Counted from the first letter of the stretch, positions 10,744 to 19,337 are shown. The stretch is 64,000 nt of DNA from Bradyrhizobium sp. NFR13 (GCF_900114605.1 NZ_FOTP01000001.1:248001-312000); one strand, 5' to 3'. Translations and numbers: made by a program. Notes: generated by a model from the letters alone, not told the origin.

Positions 10744-12096
10744 TTACGATAACAATGGCGACCAGGCCGGGTCGGACGCGAAGCCCGGCGTCGGGACCTT
10801 GAGCTCGTTGCGGCCGGACACGTCGACCGTAAAGAGCGATGGCCCCGCTCCCGTATCGCGGAAGAACATGATCACGCGACCGTTCGGCGCGAAGGTCGGA
10901 CCTTCGTTGTGATAGCCCGACGTCAGCAACCGCTCGCCGGATCCGTCCGGCTTCATAATGCCGATCGAGAACTGTCCGCCGCCCTGCTTGGTGAAGGCGA
11001 TATAGTCGCCGCGCGGCGACCAGACCGGGGTGGAGTAGCTGCCTTCGCCGAACGAGATGCGCTGGGCACCGCCACCATTGGCGCTCATCACATAGATCTG
11101 CGGCTTGCCGCCGCGATCCGACTCGAAGCAGATCTTCGAGCCGTCCGGCGCATAGGACGGCGAGGTGTCGATCGCCGGCGTATCGGTAAGGCGCGTCGTC
11201 GATTTGGAGCGCAGATCCATCACGAACAGGTTGGAATTGCCACCCTGCTGCAGGCTCATGATGACGCGCTGGCCATCCGGCGAGAAACGCGGCGAGAACG
11301 ACATGCCCGGAAAGTTGCCGACGATCTCGCGCTGACCGGTCTCGATGTTGAACAGATAGACCTTCGGATCGCCCTGGCCGAATTCCATATAGGTAATCTC
11401 TTGCGTGGACGGCGAGAACCGCGGCGTCAGCACGAGATCCGCTCCACGGGTCAGGTAGCGCACATTGGCGCCGTCCTGATCCATCAGGGCCAGTCGCTTG
11501 ACGCGGCGCTCCTTGGAGCCGGTCTCGTCAACGAAGACCACGCGGCTGTCGAAATAGCCCTTTTCGCCGGTCAGACGTTCATAGATCTGGTCCGAGATGA
11601 TATGGGCGATGCGGCGCCAGTATTCCGGTGACGTGAAGTACTGCTGGCCGGCGAGCTGCTGGCCGGTGGCGACATCCCACAGCCGGAATTCGGCTTTCAG
11701 CCGGCCGTCACCCTGACGGGTCATGCGGCCGGTGACCAGCGCCTGCGCGTTGACGGTCTTCCAGTTCTGGAAGTTCGGCGGCGCATCGATATTGACGGCC
11801 TTCTCGACGAAGGCAGCCGGATCGATCGGCGCGAACATACCGCTGCGCTTGAGATTGTTGGTAATGACCTGAGAGACGCCGACGCTGACTTCGTTATCGG
11901 CGCCGGTGCCAGCCGTAAAATTCGGTATAGCAATCGGCAACGGTGCAAACTCACCACCGGGAATCTGCACGCGGGCCTGACCAAAGGCTGTTCGCGCGCC
12001 AGCCCCGATCAGCAAGCCAGTCGAGGCCATTCCCGCAACGATCTGACGGCGGCTCGGACGAAACAACATCGGGGACAATCCATTCTTGTCGGTCAT
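10744..12096 (-). CDS. tolB: Tol-Pal periplasmic beta-propeller TolB
   Basis: About 450 residues. A periplasmic protein that cycles between Pal and TolA. An N-terminal alpha/beta domain (about 40-170) is followed by a six-bladed propeller with repeated [13 protein letters not shown] / [13 protein letters not shown]-type blades. The leader is unusual: [14 protein letters not shown] resembles a twin-arginine signal and ends near TAFGQA, while TolB is generally a Sec substrate. The frame extends upstream to a TTG, but the ATG at 12096 is preferred; no clear ribosome site is seen for either, so translational coupling to tolA, 44 bases upstream, is possible. Confidence 0.95.
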   Translation of the reverse strand: MTDKNGLSPMLFRPSRRQIVAGMASTGLLIGAGARTAFGQARVQIPGGEFAPLPIAIPNFTAGTGADNEVSVGVSQVITNNLKRSGMFAPIDPAAFVEKAVNIDAPPNFQNWKTVNAQALVTGRMTRQGDGRLKAEFRLWDVATGQQLAGQQYFTSPEYWRRIAHIISDQIYERLTGEKGYFDSRVVFVDETGSKERRVKRLALMDQDGANVRYLTRGADLVLTPRFSPSTQEITYMEFGQGDPKVYLFNIETGQREIVGNFPGMSFSPRFSPDGQRVIMSLQQGGNSNLFVMDLRSKSTTRLTDTPAIDTSPSYAPDGSKICFESDRGGKPQIYVMSANGGGAQRISFGEGSYSTPVWSPRGDYIAFTKQGGGQFSIGIMKPDGSGERLLTSGYHNEGPTFAPNGRVIMFFRDTGAGPSLFTVDVSGRNELKVPTPGFASDPAWSPLLS

Positions 12097-12140
12097 GTTA
12101 CAACTTTGCTCGATCTGCAATCGTCGGCCAGTTGACCGGT

Positions 12141-13172
12141 TTACGATGCGCGCTCGGTGAAAACGGGTTCAAAGAACTTCCACTCTTCAAAAAAGGCCGG
12201 CGGCAGCTTGTAAGGCTGGCACTCAATGATCGCACGCAGCGCGCTCTCTTGATAGACGCGGAAATACGAAGTGGTTGGCTTGCTGACCGGAACTGGCGGC
12301 GTCTCCAGAGTACCGTCACGTTTGATCCTGATGCTGAAGATTGCCTCAGTGAACTGCGCCTCGACGCCGCCATAAGGCTTCTTCCAGCAACGTTCTACTT
12401 GCTGCCTGAACATGCCGCCCCAGGTCGCCACATTATTGCCAGCCGCGCCTTTGGCCGTACCGAGTGCATCATTCGGATTCACGGCAGATCCGGTGACCGA
12501 CTGACGGGTCGGATCCCGCTTATCGATCAGTGCCGCGATCTTCGATTGGTCGAATACGCGCTCGGCCTTCTTGGCTTCTTCAGCTTTGGCTTTGGCCTTT
12601 GCCTCAGCCTTGGCTTTCGCGTCGGCGTCCGCCTTGGCTTTGGCCTCGGCCTTCGCCTTTGCTTCCGCTTTGGCCTTGGCATCCGCCACGGCCTTCGCCT
12701 TGGCGGCTTCTGCCTGTTCCTTGGCATCGGCTTCAGCTTCCGCCTTGGCTTCGGCTAACGCTGCGGCTTTGGCTTCCGCCTTGGCCTTGGCATCCGCCGC
12801 GGCTTTGGCTGCAGCCTCGGCCTTTGCCGCTGCTTCCGCCTTGGCCGCCTCCGCCGCTGCTTTCTCGTCGGTCTTTGGTTGTTCCTTCGGCGCCGTCTCC
12901 GTGATGACGGGCGCCTTCTTGTCGTCGATCTTGCCGACAGTGTCCTCAACGGGAGGCTTGGCCTCGCCGACCTTATCTACGCGCGGGGTTTTGTTTTCCG
13001 GCTTGGCGGTCTTGATGCCGGCCATAGCCTTGGCGGGCTCCATCGAGACCTCGACACCGACAGAGTCTTCCATCGGCACTTCCAATGCCTTGGAAGAGAA
13101 CGTGAGCAGGCCCCACCCGATCACGATCACGTGCAAGGCAACCGACGCAATGAGTGTCTTGTCGACCTTCAC
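12141..13172 (-). CDS. tolA: TolA, energy transducer of the Tol-Pal system
   Basis: 343 residues. It spans the periplasm between TolQ-TolR and TolB/Pal. One transmembrane helix at about 6-24 (domain I), a long helical domain II (about 80-225) made almost only of Ala, Lys, Glu and Asp, and a C-terminal globular domain III (about 235-343). The DNA of domain II (about 12560-12870) is itself an imperfect repeat of AAG/GCC codons, so length variation between strains is likely. The start is a GTG at 13172 with a weak ribosome site; 45 bases separate it from tolR. Confidence 0.94.
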   Translation of the reverse strand: MKVDKTLIASVALHVIVIGWGLLTFSSKALEVPMEDSVGVEVSMEPAKAMAGIKTAKPENKTPRVDKVGEAKPPVEDTVGKIDDKKAPVITETAPKEQPKTDEKAAAEAAKAEAAAKAEAAAKAAADAKAKAEAKAAALAEAKAEAEADAKEQAEAAKAKAVADAKAKAEAKAKAEAKAKADADAKAKAEAKAKAKAEEAKKAERVFDQSKIAALIDKRDPTRQSVTGSAVNPNDALGTAKGAAGNNVATWGGMFRQQVERCWKKPYGGVEAQFTEAIFSIRIKRDGTLETPPVPVSKPTTSYFRVYQESALRAIIECQPYKLPPAFFEEWKFFEPVFTERAS

Positions 13173-13217
13173 GATCAGATTTCCCGTCCTGCTCCTGCTG
13201 GCGCCTGCGTCATTATC

Positions 13218-13691
13218 TTACGTCCCCTGCTCCGGCAGGATCACGATATTGGCCTTGAACCCGGCGGCGCGGACCGTGCCGAGCAATTTCATCATGTCCG
13301 TGTAGCAAACGTCCCGGTCGCCACGGAGAAACACGGTGTTGTCGGTTTCCGAACGCGTGGCACGGATCGCAGTGATTTTGGTCGCGAGTTCGCTCGCCGG
13401 AACCAGGGCGTCGCCGACATAGGTCTCGACCGCCGAATTGCAGCCGCCACCAGTGCGCTTCACCGACACGGTGAGCGGCGGCGTATTCTGCGACATCGAC
13501 TTGCCACCGCTGGCGATCGGCAAATCGATGTCGATGGTCGAGGTCATCAGCGGCGCCGACACCATGAAGATGATCATCAACACGAGCATGACGTCGACCA
13601 TCGGGGTGACGTTGATCTCGGCCATGACAGCAGCACGCCGGCGCCCGCGCCGACCTCCGCCACCACCGCCCGAGCCCATATTCATCCCCAT
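13218..13691 (-). CDS. tolR: TolR, ExbD-family proton-channel subunit
   Basis: 157 residues. Works with TolQ to use the proton gradient to energise TolA. After a Gly/Arg-rich N-terminus there is one transmembrane helix (about 28-48) containing the catalytic Asp of the motif NVTPMVDVMLVLMIIFMV, then a periplasmic domain. Compared with typical ExbD/TolR it has a Gly-rich stretch of about seven residues right after the start. Several ATGs lie in the first 20 bases, so the exact start is uncertain. 37 bases separate it from tolQ. Confidence 0.95.
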   Translation of the reverse strand: MGMNMGSGGGGGGRRGRRRAAVMAEINVTPMVDVMLVLMIIFMVSAPLMTSTIDIDLPIASGGKSMSQNTPPLTVSVKRTGGGCNSAVETYVGDALVPASELATKITAIRATRSETDNTVFLRGDRDVCYTDMMKLLGTVRAAGFKANIVILPEQGT

Positions 13692-13728
13692 GACCGGGTG
13701 CTCACTTCAAGGTTCAATCCATCAGCCA

Positions 13729-14442
13729 TCAGGCGCGCTCGTCGATCTGGCGCGACAGGATCGCTGAAAACTCGTCCGCAAACCCCTCCAGGCGCTGGGC
13801 CTGTTTGTTCACTTCTGAGGTGAATTTATTGTAGAAAATAGTCGCCGGGATGGCGGCGATAAGGCCGATGGCTGTGGCAAACAGCGCTTCCGCGATGCCC
13901 GGGGCGACCACCGCGAGCGAGGTGTTCTTCGAGGCGGCGATCGCCTGGAAGCTCGACATGATGCCCCAGACGGTGCCGAACAGGCCGACGAAGGGGCCGG
14001 CCGAACCGACGGTCGCCAGCACCAGAAGCCGGCGCTCGAGGCGTTCGACCTCGCGGGCGATGGAGACGTTCATCACCTTGTCGATGCGCATCTGCAGACC
14101 GGTGAAGGAGCGTGCCTGGCTTTCGAACGACCGCTTCCATTCGCGCATGGCCGCGACGAAACAGGCCGCCATCGACTGCGTCGGCTTGGCGGAGAGCGCA
14201 CGATACAGATCCTCGATGGACTCGCCGGACCAGAAGGCCTGCTCGAACCGATCCATCGCGCGACGGGTGCGCGAATACAGGAAAATCTTGTCGATCGCGA
14301 TCGCCCAGACCCACACCGAACAACCCAGCAGTCCCAGCATGACCGCTTTCACGATCCAGTGGGCCTGCAGGAACAGCGCGATCAGCGAAACGTCGGATGA
14401 AGCCAGCGGCAGGGCTGACTGCGCCACATCGGCCGGATTCAT
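13729..14442 (-). CDS. tolQ: TolQ, MotA/ExbB-family proton-channel subunit
   Basis: 237 residues with three transmembrane helices (about 25-47, 140-162, 175-198). The conserved LATVGSAGPFVGLFGTVWGI segment holds the Thr/Pro residues that line the proton path. First gene of the tol operon, with GAGAGGAT about 7 nt before the ATG. The thioesterase gene ybgC that often precedes tolQ is not present: the next gene upstream is the DUF2852 protein, after a terminator. Confidence 0.96.
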   Translation of the reverse strand: MNPADVAQSALPLASSDVSLIALFLQAHWIVKAVMLGLLGCSVWVWAIAIDKIFLYSRTRRAMDRFEQAFWSGESIEDLYRALSAKPTQSMAACFVAAMREWKRSFESQARSFTGLQMRIDKVMNVSIAREVERLERRLLVLATVGSAGPFVGLFGTVWGIMSSFQAIAASKNTSLAVVAPGIAEALFATAIGLIAAIPATIFYNKFTSEVNKQAQRLEGFADEFSAILSRQIDERA

Positions 14443-14744
14443 GAACGGTATCCTCTCAACGCAAAAATCCTCAATTTGCCAGCGACTTGCTCATCGCTGG
14501 TGTCGCAGCCACGCATCGCCCGCGGCGCGGAACGCCAGTGCAATGTTCTTGTTGTGTCGCATGGAGGGCTTGTCCGAAGCCGAGCCCTAAATTCCCTGCC
14601 AACATGTCAAAACAAGGGCTTGCACGCGTTTCTGCGGCTTTTACCAGACGCCAGTCATGGTTAATGCGGAGTTACCAAAGCGTGTTTTGGCCGAGAAATG
14701 AAGCGGTATTCGCTTGTTCGTGAAGGGCTCGTGACAAAGCAAAA
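14443..14744 (-). other. Region upstream of tolQ without a gene
   Basis: About 300 bases between the DUF2852 terminator and tolQ. I see no convincing coding sequence. On the minus strand a TTGACA near 14606-14611 could be a -35 element, but no good -10 follows at 16-18 nt, so the tol promoter is not located with confidence. Confidence 0.4.
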
Positions 14745-14772
14745 CCGCCCGCCTGAATGATCAGACGGGCGG
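14745..14772 (-). terminator. Intrinsic terminator after the DUF2852 gene
   Basis: Twelve-base arms CCGCCCGCCTGA and TCAGACGGGCGG with an ATGA loop and a single mismatch. On the minus strand the stem is followed by TTTTGCTTTG. It lies about 60 bases after the DUF2852 stop codon and separates it from the tol operon. Confidence 0.82.
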
Positions 14773-14830
14773 CGATGTCGGCATCGGGCGAAGGGGGCGC
14801 TACCGCCTGACGCCTATCAGTTTGGGGCTG

Positions 14831-15310
14831 TTAGCCCTGCGGCTGATTGTTATCCGATGGCGGGGTCGGCTTTGGGCGGTGCTGCGCCATGAACGCGTCG
14901 AACTCTTCCTTGTCCTTGGCGTGACGCAGGCGATCGAGGAAGTTCTTGAATTCGTGCTGCTCTTCCTCGAGGCGGCGCAGGGTTTCGACGCGATATTCGT
15001 CGAAAGCGCGGTTGCCGGAGGTCGGCTGACCGAAGCCGAAGCCCGATCCGAAGCCATGACGCTCCATGCGGTTGCGCATGCGCTCCATCTTGTACTGCAT
15101 CCGCTCCATCTTGTTCTCGAAACGGCCGTTACGATCCCAGCAACCCATTTTTCTGCTCCCGAGTGTGAAGAAGAGAAGTGCGAGGCCAACCGGCCACCAG
15201 ATGATAAAACCGAGCACGATCAATACGATGTGCCATGGTGAGCGCATCTGGTAGGACACCCGATCATCGGCGGGTGGACCCCATCGATTGTAATCTGCAG
15301 CGTTGGCCAT
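14831..15310 (-). CDS. DUF2852 membrane-anchored protein
   Basis: 159 residues. One strong hydrophobic stretch at about 27-52 (IVLIVLGFIIWWPVGLALLFF type), then a basic, Met/Arg/Glu-rich coiled-coil region (about 65-90) and a second charged helix near 105-140. This matches the DUF2852 family of alphaproteobacteria, whose function is not known to me. The ATG at 15310 has GGAGAGG in front; upstream in-frame codons lack a site. A perfect palindrome lies 36 bases before the start, and a TetR gene lies further upstream in the same direction, so regulation by a dimeric repressor is likely. Confidence 0.85.
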   Translation of the reverse strand: MANAADYNRWGPPADDRVSYQMRSPWHIVLIVLGFIIWWPVGLALLFFTLGSRKMGCWDRNGRFENKMERMQYKMERMRNRMERHGFGSGFGFGQPTSGNRAFDEYRVETLRRLEEEQHEFKNFLDRLRHAKDKEEFDAFMAQHRPKPTPPSDNNQPQG

Positions 15311-15345
15311 TTTCCTCTCCATCAGCGGCACCATGCCGCTTGTGA

Positions 15346-15364
15346 ATGTAAATAACATTTACAT
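15346..15364. promoter_or_regulatory. Perfect palindrome upstream of the DUF2852 gene
   Basis: ATGTAAAT-AAC-ATTTACAT: 8-bp arms, 3-bp centre, in the 107 bases between the TetR stop codon and the DUF2852 start. Size and symmetry fit a dimeric repressor operator. It differs from the palindrome in front of the TetR gene (16154-16176), so the binding protein may be another regulator. Confidence 0.5.
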
Positions 15365-15417
15365 ACGTAGCTCACGGCCGGATTTTGTCAAGGCGACCGC
15401 AAGGGGAGCGCCGCAAA

Positions 15418-16122
15418 TTATTTTGGGGCGGTTCCCCAAGGACCCGATTTGGGCGCTGTAGATGTGTCGGACTTGTGGACGTTTTGGTCGGTTGGAAAGC
15501 CCAGTCCGCGCAAATAAATCAGCGCACCGGCCTCCAGCAGGTCGTCCGGCGACATCGGCAATTTGCGCCGCGCGGCATCGCCGCGGCCGAACAGCGAGGC
15601 CACGCCATGCGCCAGCGACCAGATGTGCAGCGCCATCATCATCGCCGGCGGACGCGTCACGCCCGGCGGCGTCAAGGCGGCCAAACGTTCTGCCGCCGCA
15701 CGGATCACACCGAAGGCACGTTCTCCCGCCGCGGCCAGTTCAGGACTGGAATCTACGGGGATTCCGGATTCGAACATCGCCGAATAGAAGGCCGGTTCAG
15801 TGCGGGCGAAGTTCAAATACGCCTTGCCGATCCGCTCGAAGGCCGTGACCGTATTCGGACGGCCATCATCCCACGCCGCCGTCAGCACCTGCTCGAACTG
15901 CTCGAAGCCACGCTGCGCGATGCTGGCGAGGAGGTCGTCGCGATCGCGGAAATGGCGATAGGGCGCGGCCGCGCTGACGCCGGCCGTGCGCGCGGCATCG
16001 GCGAAGGTGAAACCCGCGGGCCCCTTCTCCGCGATCAGCCCGAGCGCTGCCTGCAGCAGCGCCTCTTTCAGATTTCCGTGGTGATAACCGCGCTCGCCGC
16101 GGCTGTCTTTGCGCCAGCTCAT
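15418..16122 (-). CDS. TetR/AcrR-family regulator with WHG-type C-terminal domain
   Basis: 234 residues. The N-terminal helix-turn-helix is clear (about 15-60: ALLQAALGLIAEKGPAGFT ... VSAAAPYRHFRDRDDLLA). The C-terminal ligand domain (about 85-205), with HIWSLAHGVASLFGRGD, matches the WHG domain found in TetR proteins that often control efflux or fatty-acid-related genes. Ligand unknown. A 23-bp palindrome 32 bases before its start suggests autoregulation. It lies upstream of and in the same direction as the DUF2852 gene. Confidence 0.9.
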   Translation of the reverse strand: MSWRKDSRGERGYHHGNLKEALLQAALGLIAEKGPAGFTFADAARTAGVSAAAPYRHFRDRDDLLASIAQRGFEQFEQVLTAAWDDGRPNTVTAFERIGKAYLNFARTEPAFYSAMFESGIPVDSSPELAAAGERAFGVIRAAAERLAALTPPGVTRPPAMMMALHIWSLAHGVASLFGRGDAARRKLPMSPDDLLEAGALIYLRGLGFPTDQNVHKSDTSTAPKSGPWGTAPK

Positions 16123-16153
16123 GTGAAGGGCTTTAACATAAGCCGGGCCAAAA

Positions 16154-16176
16154 GGTCACACCAAAACGGTGTGACC
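16154..16176. promoter_or_regulatory. Probable operator of the TetR gene
   Basis: GGTCACACC-AAAAC-GGTGTGACC: perfect 9-bp arms with a 5-bp centre, 32 bases before the TetR start codon. This is a classical position and size for autorepression. A shorter role as an RNA hairpin in the leader cannot be excluded. Confidence 0.6.
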
Positions 16177-16285
16177 GGCGCAAATTCCCTCAACAAATCA
16201 ACGCCCGCCGCATGCGGAAATCCTGCGGCAGGCATGCGGCCGTGTTGCGACACGACCGTTTCATGCCCGTCGCAGTGATTTTGCC

Positions 16286-16711
16286 TCAGCCGAGCCGCTT
16301 TGCGGTGGTCTGCATCTCCTCGAATCCCGAGGCGACGGCCTGCACGTCCTCCGGATAATCGGCCATTTCCTGCACCTGGCGGATCTCGATCACCTCGTTG
16401 GGCGTCGCCGGGCAGCGGCTGGCCCAGGCGATGGCCTCGTCGCGCGAGGCGACGTCGATCATCCAGTAGCCGCCCAGCACTTCTTTGGATTCCGCGAACG
16501 GCCCATCGGTCACCACCGGCTTGCCGGATGGAAAGGACACCCGCGCGCCCATCGATGGCGGGTGCAGTCCATCGCAGGTGATCAGCACGCCGGCATCCAT
16601 CAGCGCCTTGTTATAGGCCATCATCGCGGCGACGCGCTCGACGTCCTCCGGCACGGTGCCCGGCGCCGCAGTCTCATAGCCGCCGGGGATCATCAGCATC
16701 ATGAATCGCAT
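16286..16711 (-). CDS. YciI/DGPF-family protein (copy 1)
   Basis: 141 residues of the YciI-like ferredoxin-fold family, with the DGPF motif (VTDGPFAESKEVLGGYWMIDVASRDEAIAWASRCP) near 65-100. Proteins of this type are typically partners of ECF41/ECF42 sigma factors or act as small enzymes or ligand binders of unknown substrate. It follows another YciI gene after 27 bases, so the two are probably one transcript. The ATG at 16711 gives the usual MRFMMLM start. One such sigma factor lies 8 kb away (24592-25893), and a matching promoter is seen before the upstream YciI gene. Confidence 0.85.
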   Translation of the reverse strand: MRFMMLMIPGGYETAAPGTVPEDVERVAAMMAYNKALMDAGVLITCDGLHPPSMGARVSFPSGKPVVTDGPFAESKEVLGGYWMIDVASRDEAIAWASRCPATPNEVIEIRQVQEMADYPEDVQAVASGFEEMQTTAKRLG

Positions 16712-16738
16712 GGTCACTATCCCTATTGATCTCTTTGC

Positions 16739-17155
16739 TTATTTCTTCGCGGCTTGCGCGCGCAGCCGCTCTTCCTTCTCGCGCAATTCGGGTGTCAGAG
16801 CCTCGCCGAAATCCTCGGCCGCAAACACCTGACGGATCTCGATCTCGTCGCCGGACGCAAACGGCGCGCGCTTCATCCACGCGATTGCCTCGTCCTTCGA
16901 GGCAACGTCGATCAGCCAGAAGCCGGCAATCAAATCGCGTGTTACATCGAACGGCCCCTGCTTCACCACTGGCTCACTGCCGGTAAAGGTGATCCGCGCG
17001 CCTTTCGACGTTGGATGCAGCCCCTCGCCGGCCTGCATCACGCCGGCATTGCACATCTCCTCATTGAACTTGCCCATCGCGGTCAGCAGTTCCGTCGTCG
17101 GCATCACGCCGGCTTCGGTGTCCTTGTTCGCATGCACGATCACCATGAAACGCAT
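16739..17155 (-). CDS. YciI/DGPF-family protein (copy 2)
   Basis: 138 residues, MRFMVIVHANKDTEAG start and a VKQGPFDVTRDLIAGFWLIDVASKDEAIAWMKRAPF core in which the family Asp-Gly-Pro-Phe is Gln-Gly-Pro-Phe. Homologous to the next gene but clearly diverged. GGAG lies 8 nt before the ATG. First gene of the YciI-YciI pair. A TGTCGG-N17-CGTC promoter-like motif 37 nt before the start ties it to the ECF42-type sigma factor of this window. The biochemical role is unknown. Confidence 0.87.
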   Translation of the reverse strand: MRFMVIVHANKDTEAGVMPTTELLTAMGKFNEEMCNAGVMQAGEGLHPTSKGARITFTGSEPVVKQGPFDVTRDLIAGFWLIDVASKDEAIAWMKRAPFASGDEIEIRQVFAAEDFGEALTPELREKEERLRAQAAKK

Positions 17156-17191
17156 CGGTCTTTCTCCGTTGGAAGGTTCGACTGCAAGGAT

Positions 17192-17218
17192 GACGAAGCA
17201 GCTTTTGCCAGTCCGACA
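17192..17218 (-). promoter_or_regulatory. Candidate ECF promoter of the YciI pair
   Basis: Minus strand: TGTCGG (17218-17213), 17 nt, CGTC (17195-17192), followed by AT. Same sequence blocks and identical spacing as at 18325, 24579 and 26301. The CGTC lies 37 nt before the start codon. ECF promoters of the 41/42 groups have a TGTC-type -35 and a short CGTC- or CGA-type -10. Confidence 0.6.
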
Positions 17219-17252
17219 CGGGGCAAGAAATTATTTCAGAGGTCATGCAACC

Positions 17253-17618
17253 TTACGACGCCTGCTTCTGGAATACCCCATCCCTGTATGTCGCGCCGAA
17301 ATACACATCGATCGACCGGATGAGATCGCCCTCGAAGCCGAAGACTTCGGTGTTGCGAAAACTCTTGCCGTCCTTCGCCACGCAACGATAGGTCACGAAA
17401 GCCGTATCGCCATCGACGGCGATACGCTCAAGATCATGCTGCGCGATCCAGTCGGCGACACGCCAGCAGCGGGCGAAATAGGTCGCCTTGTCGATCCCGT
17501 CATCGAACGGGCTCGTAAAGGTGAAGTCGTCCGTGAACGCATCTTCGACGGCCTTGCGGTCATTGCGCAGATAGGCTGCAAACAAGTCTCGGATGATCCT
17601 GGCCTTGTCGGCACTCAT
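17253..17618 (-). CDS. SnoaL-like / NTF2-fold protein
   Basis: 121 residues. Single SnoaL-like domain: the helix IIRDLFAAYLRNDRKAVEDAF, the FTFTSPFDD stretch, and a final strand region IRSIDVYFGATYRDG. Such proteins may be small hydrolases, isomerases or ligand binders; no substrate can be assigned. The reading frame is open for 67 more codons upstream, but these overlap the GST gene; the ATG at 17618 has GGAGGAG 8 nt before it. It starts 5 bases after the GST stop codon, so it is surely co-transcribed with that gene and shares its ECF-type promoter. Confidence 0.85.
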   Translation of the reverse strand: MSADKARIIRDLFAAYLRNDRKAVEDAFTDDFTFTSPFDDGIDKATYFARCWRVADWIAQHDLERIAVDGDTAFVTYRCVAKDGKSFRNTEVFGFEGDLIRSIDVYFGATYRDGVFQKQAS

Positions 17619-17623
17619 GATGC

Positions 17624-18271
17624 TCACTCCTCCGGAAACATATGTGCATACGGCTCCGCCTCCTTCACCACCCGTGCGAATGATGGACGCGCCAGCAACC
17701 GGCCAAGATAGGCCGAGACGTTGCGATGTGCGTCTCCGAGCGGATGCACCTTGTTCGCGTAGTAGAGCGCCGGCGCAGCCGCACAGTCGGCGAGCGTGAA
17801 CGCTGTGCCCATCGCCCACGCGTTCGTCGCCATCTGCCTGTCGATCATGCCGTAGGACGTGGTGAGCAACGCCCGCGCCATGGCCACACCATGCGGATCC
17901 TTCTTGTCGGCCGGCACCAGACGGTCGCCGACGATCTTCTGCGTCGGCGTGTGCACATAGAGATCATAGAAGCGGTCGCGTAACCGCATCTGCAGGCCGG
18001 CGTCGCCATCGGGGATGAAACGCGTGCGGCCGGGAAAATGCCGGTCGAGAAACTCGATGACAATGGAGGACTCCGGCACGATCGCGCCGCGCGCATCGTC
18101 CTGCAGCACGGGGAATTTGCCGATCGGCCACAGTTTCAACAGCGCCGCGCGCTCGGCTTCGTCGCCGAGATTGACCATATGCGGCGTGAACGGCGTGTCG
18201 TTCTCGTACAGCGCGACCAGCGTCTTCCAGCAATAGGACGACAGCGGGTGATAGTGGAGCGTGAGCGACAT
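17624..18271 (-). CDS. Glutathione S-transferase family protein
   Basis: 215 residues. An N-terminal thioredoxin-like domain (about 1-80: LTLHYHPLSSYCWKTLVALYEN, then FPVLQDD with the cis-Pro, then ESSIVIEFLD with the Glu-Ser that binds the gamma-glutamyl group) and an all-helical C-terminal domain (about 90-215). Ser/Cys at the active site (SSYC) suggests a beta- or Ser-type class. Substrate unknown, probably an electrophile. AGGAG precedes the ATG at 18271. First gene of a GST-SnoaL pair with the shared TGTCGG-N17-CGTC motif 28 nt upstream. Confidence 0.92.
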   Translation of the reverse strand: MSLTLHYHPLSSYCWKTLVALYENDTPFTPHMVNLGDEAERAALLKLWPIGKFPVLQDDARGAIVPESSIVIEFLDRHFPGRTRFIPDGDAGLQMRLRDRFYDLYVHTPTQKIVGDRLVPADKKDPHGVAMARALLTTSYGMIDRQMATNAWAMGTAFTLADCAAAPALYYANKVHPLGDAHRNVSAYLGRLLARPSFARVVKEAEPYAHMFPEE

Positions 18272-18298
18272 GGTTTCTCCTGCATGTTGTTGCTGGAA

Positions 18299-18325
18299 GA
18301 CGAACAGGAACAGGCCGTTCCGACA
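18299..18325 (-). promoter_or_regulatory. Candidate ECF promoter of the GST-SnoaL pair
   Basis: Minus strand: TGTCGG (18325-18320), 17 nt, CGTC (18302-18299) followed by TT, 28 nt before the GST start. Identical blocks and spacing to three other sites near the ECF42-type sigma gene. Confidence 0.6.
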
Positions 18326-18432
18326 AGCCCATCGCAAAAATTTCGGCCGAAAATCCGGGCTTGTCCCGCCCTGCTCCGTCTCCTAAACAGGCCGCGCAAA
18401 CAACAAGCCATCGATAACCATCAGGGCAGGAC

Positions 18433-19236
18433 ATGACCAAGGCTGACGGCAAGGAACAGATTCGCAAGGTTGCACTCGTCACGGGCGCCGCACGCGGCAT
18501 TGGCCTTGCCGTGGCCAAGCGTTTTCTTGGCGAGGGCTATCGTGTCGCGCTGCTGGATATCGAACGCGAGCTGCTCGACGCCAGCGTCAAGGCGCTGAAC
18601 GATCCCGACAACACGCTGGCGCTGCATACGGATGTCTCCGACGCCGCTGCTGTCGACAAGGCCTTTGCTGCCACGCAGGCCCGCTTCGGCCGGCTCGATG
18701 CGCTGGTCAACAATGCCGGCATTGCGAATTTCAAGCCTCTGCTCGAGACGACGCTGGAGGAGTGGGAACGCATCATGGCCGTGAACCTCACCGGCCCGTT
18801 CCTGTGCACCAAGGCGGCGGCCCCCTTGATGCGCGAGCATGGCGGCGGCGCCATCGTCAACATCGCCTCGATCTCGGCGCTGCGCGCGTCCACCCTGCGC
18901 GTCGCCTACGGCACCAGCAAGGCCGGCATCATTCACTTCACCAAGCAGTCCGCTGTCGAGCTCGCGCTGCTCGGAATCCGCGTCAATGCGGTGGCGCCCG
19001 GTCCTGTCGAGACCGCAATGGCGAAAGCCGTGCATACGCCGGCAATCCGCGCCGATTATCACGATGCGATTCCGCTCAATCGCTACGGCGGCGAGGACGA
19101 ACTCGCCGACGCGATCTTCTTCCTGTGCAGCGACCGGTCGAGCTATATCACCGGCCAGATGCTGGCGGTCGACGGCGGTTTCGACGCCACGGGCATCGGC
19201 CTGCCGACGCTGCGGCGCGAGGGCATCAACGGCTAG
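18433..19236 (+). CDS. SDR-family NAD(P)-dependent oxidoreductase
   Basis: 267 residues, a classical short-chain dehydrogenase. Cofactor motif TGAARGIG near 17-24, NNAG near 92-95, catalytic Ser around 138 and the YGTSKAG (Tyr-x-x-x-Lys) motif near 157-163. The Asp after the second strand (LLDIERE) favours NAD over NADP. The C-terminal MLAVDGGF is standard. Substrate unknown. Divergent from the GST gene across 160 bases, in which I see the GST promoter but no matching ECF motif for this gene. Confidence 0.92.
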   Translation: MTKADGKEQIRKVALVTGAARGIGLAVAKRFLGEGYRVALLDIERELLDASVKALNDPDNTLALHTDVSDAAAVDKAFAATQARFGRLDALVNNAGIANFKPLLETTLEEWERIMAVNLTGPFLCTKAAAPLMREHGGGAIVNIASISALRASTLRVAYGTSKAGIIHFTKQSAVELALLGIRVNAVAPGPVETAMAKAVHTPAIRADYHDAIPLNRYGGEDELADAIFFLCSDRSSYITGQMLAVDGGFDATGIGLPTLRREGING

Positions 19237-19319
19237 CGAAAGTCAGTGCCCGGATGACGCGCAGCATCATCCGATTACACGACTTCCGGTTTCACGCATC
19301 TCCGCCAGCTTAGAGAGAT

Positions 19320-19337
19320 ACTAATTCCAGACTAATT
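19320..19337. repeat. Tandem ACTAATT repeat upstream of the receptor gene
   Basis: ACTAATT (19320-19326), CCAG, ACTAATT (19331-19337): 7-bp direct repeats with an 11-bp period, 80 bases before the TonB-dependent receptor start. Direct repeats on one face of the helix are typical of OmpR/PhoB-type activator sites. No Fur, Irr or RirA box was recognised. Confidence 0.4.

Noticed and set aside
12560-12870. Repetitive DNA inside tolA as a mobile or CRISPR-like repeat
   Set aside because: It is the codon-level repeat of the Ala/Lys/Glu helix of TolA domain II.
14606-14611. TTGACA as tolQ promoter
   Set aside because: No acceptable -10 element at 16-18 nt spacing on the minus strand.
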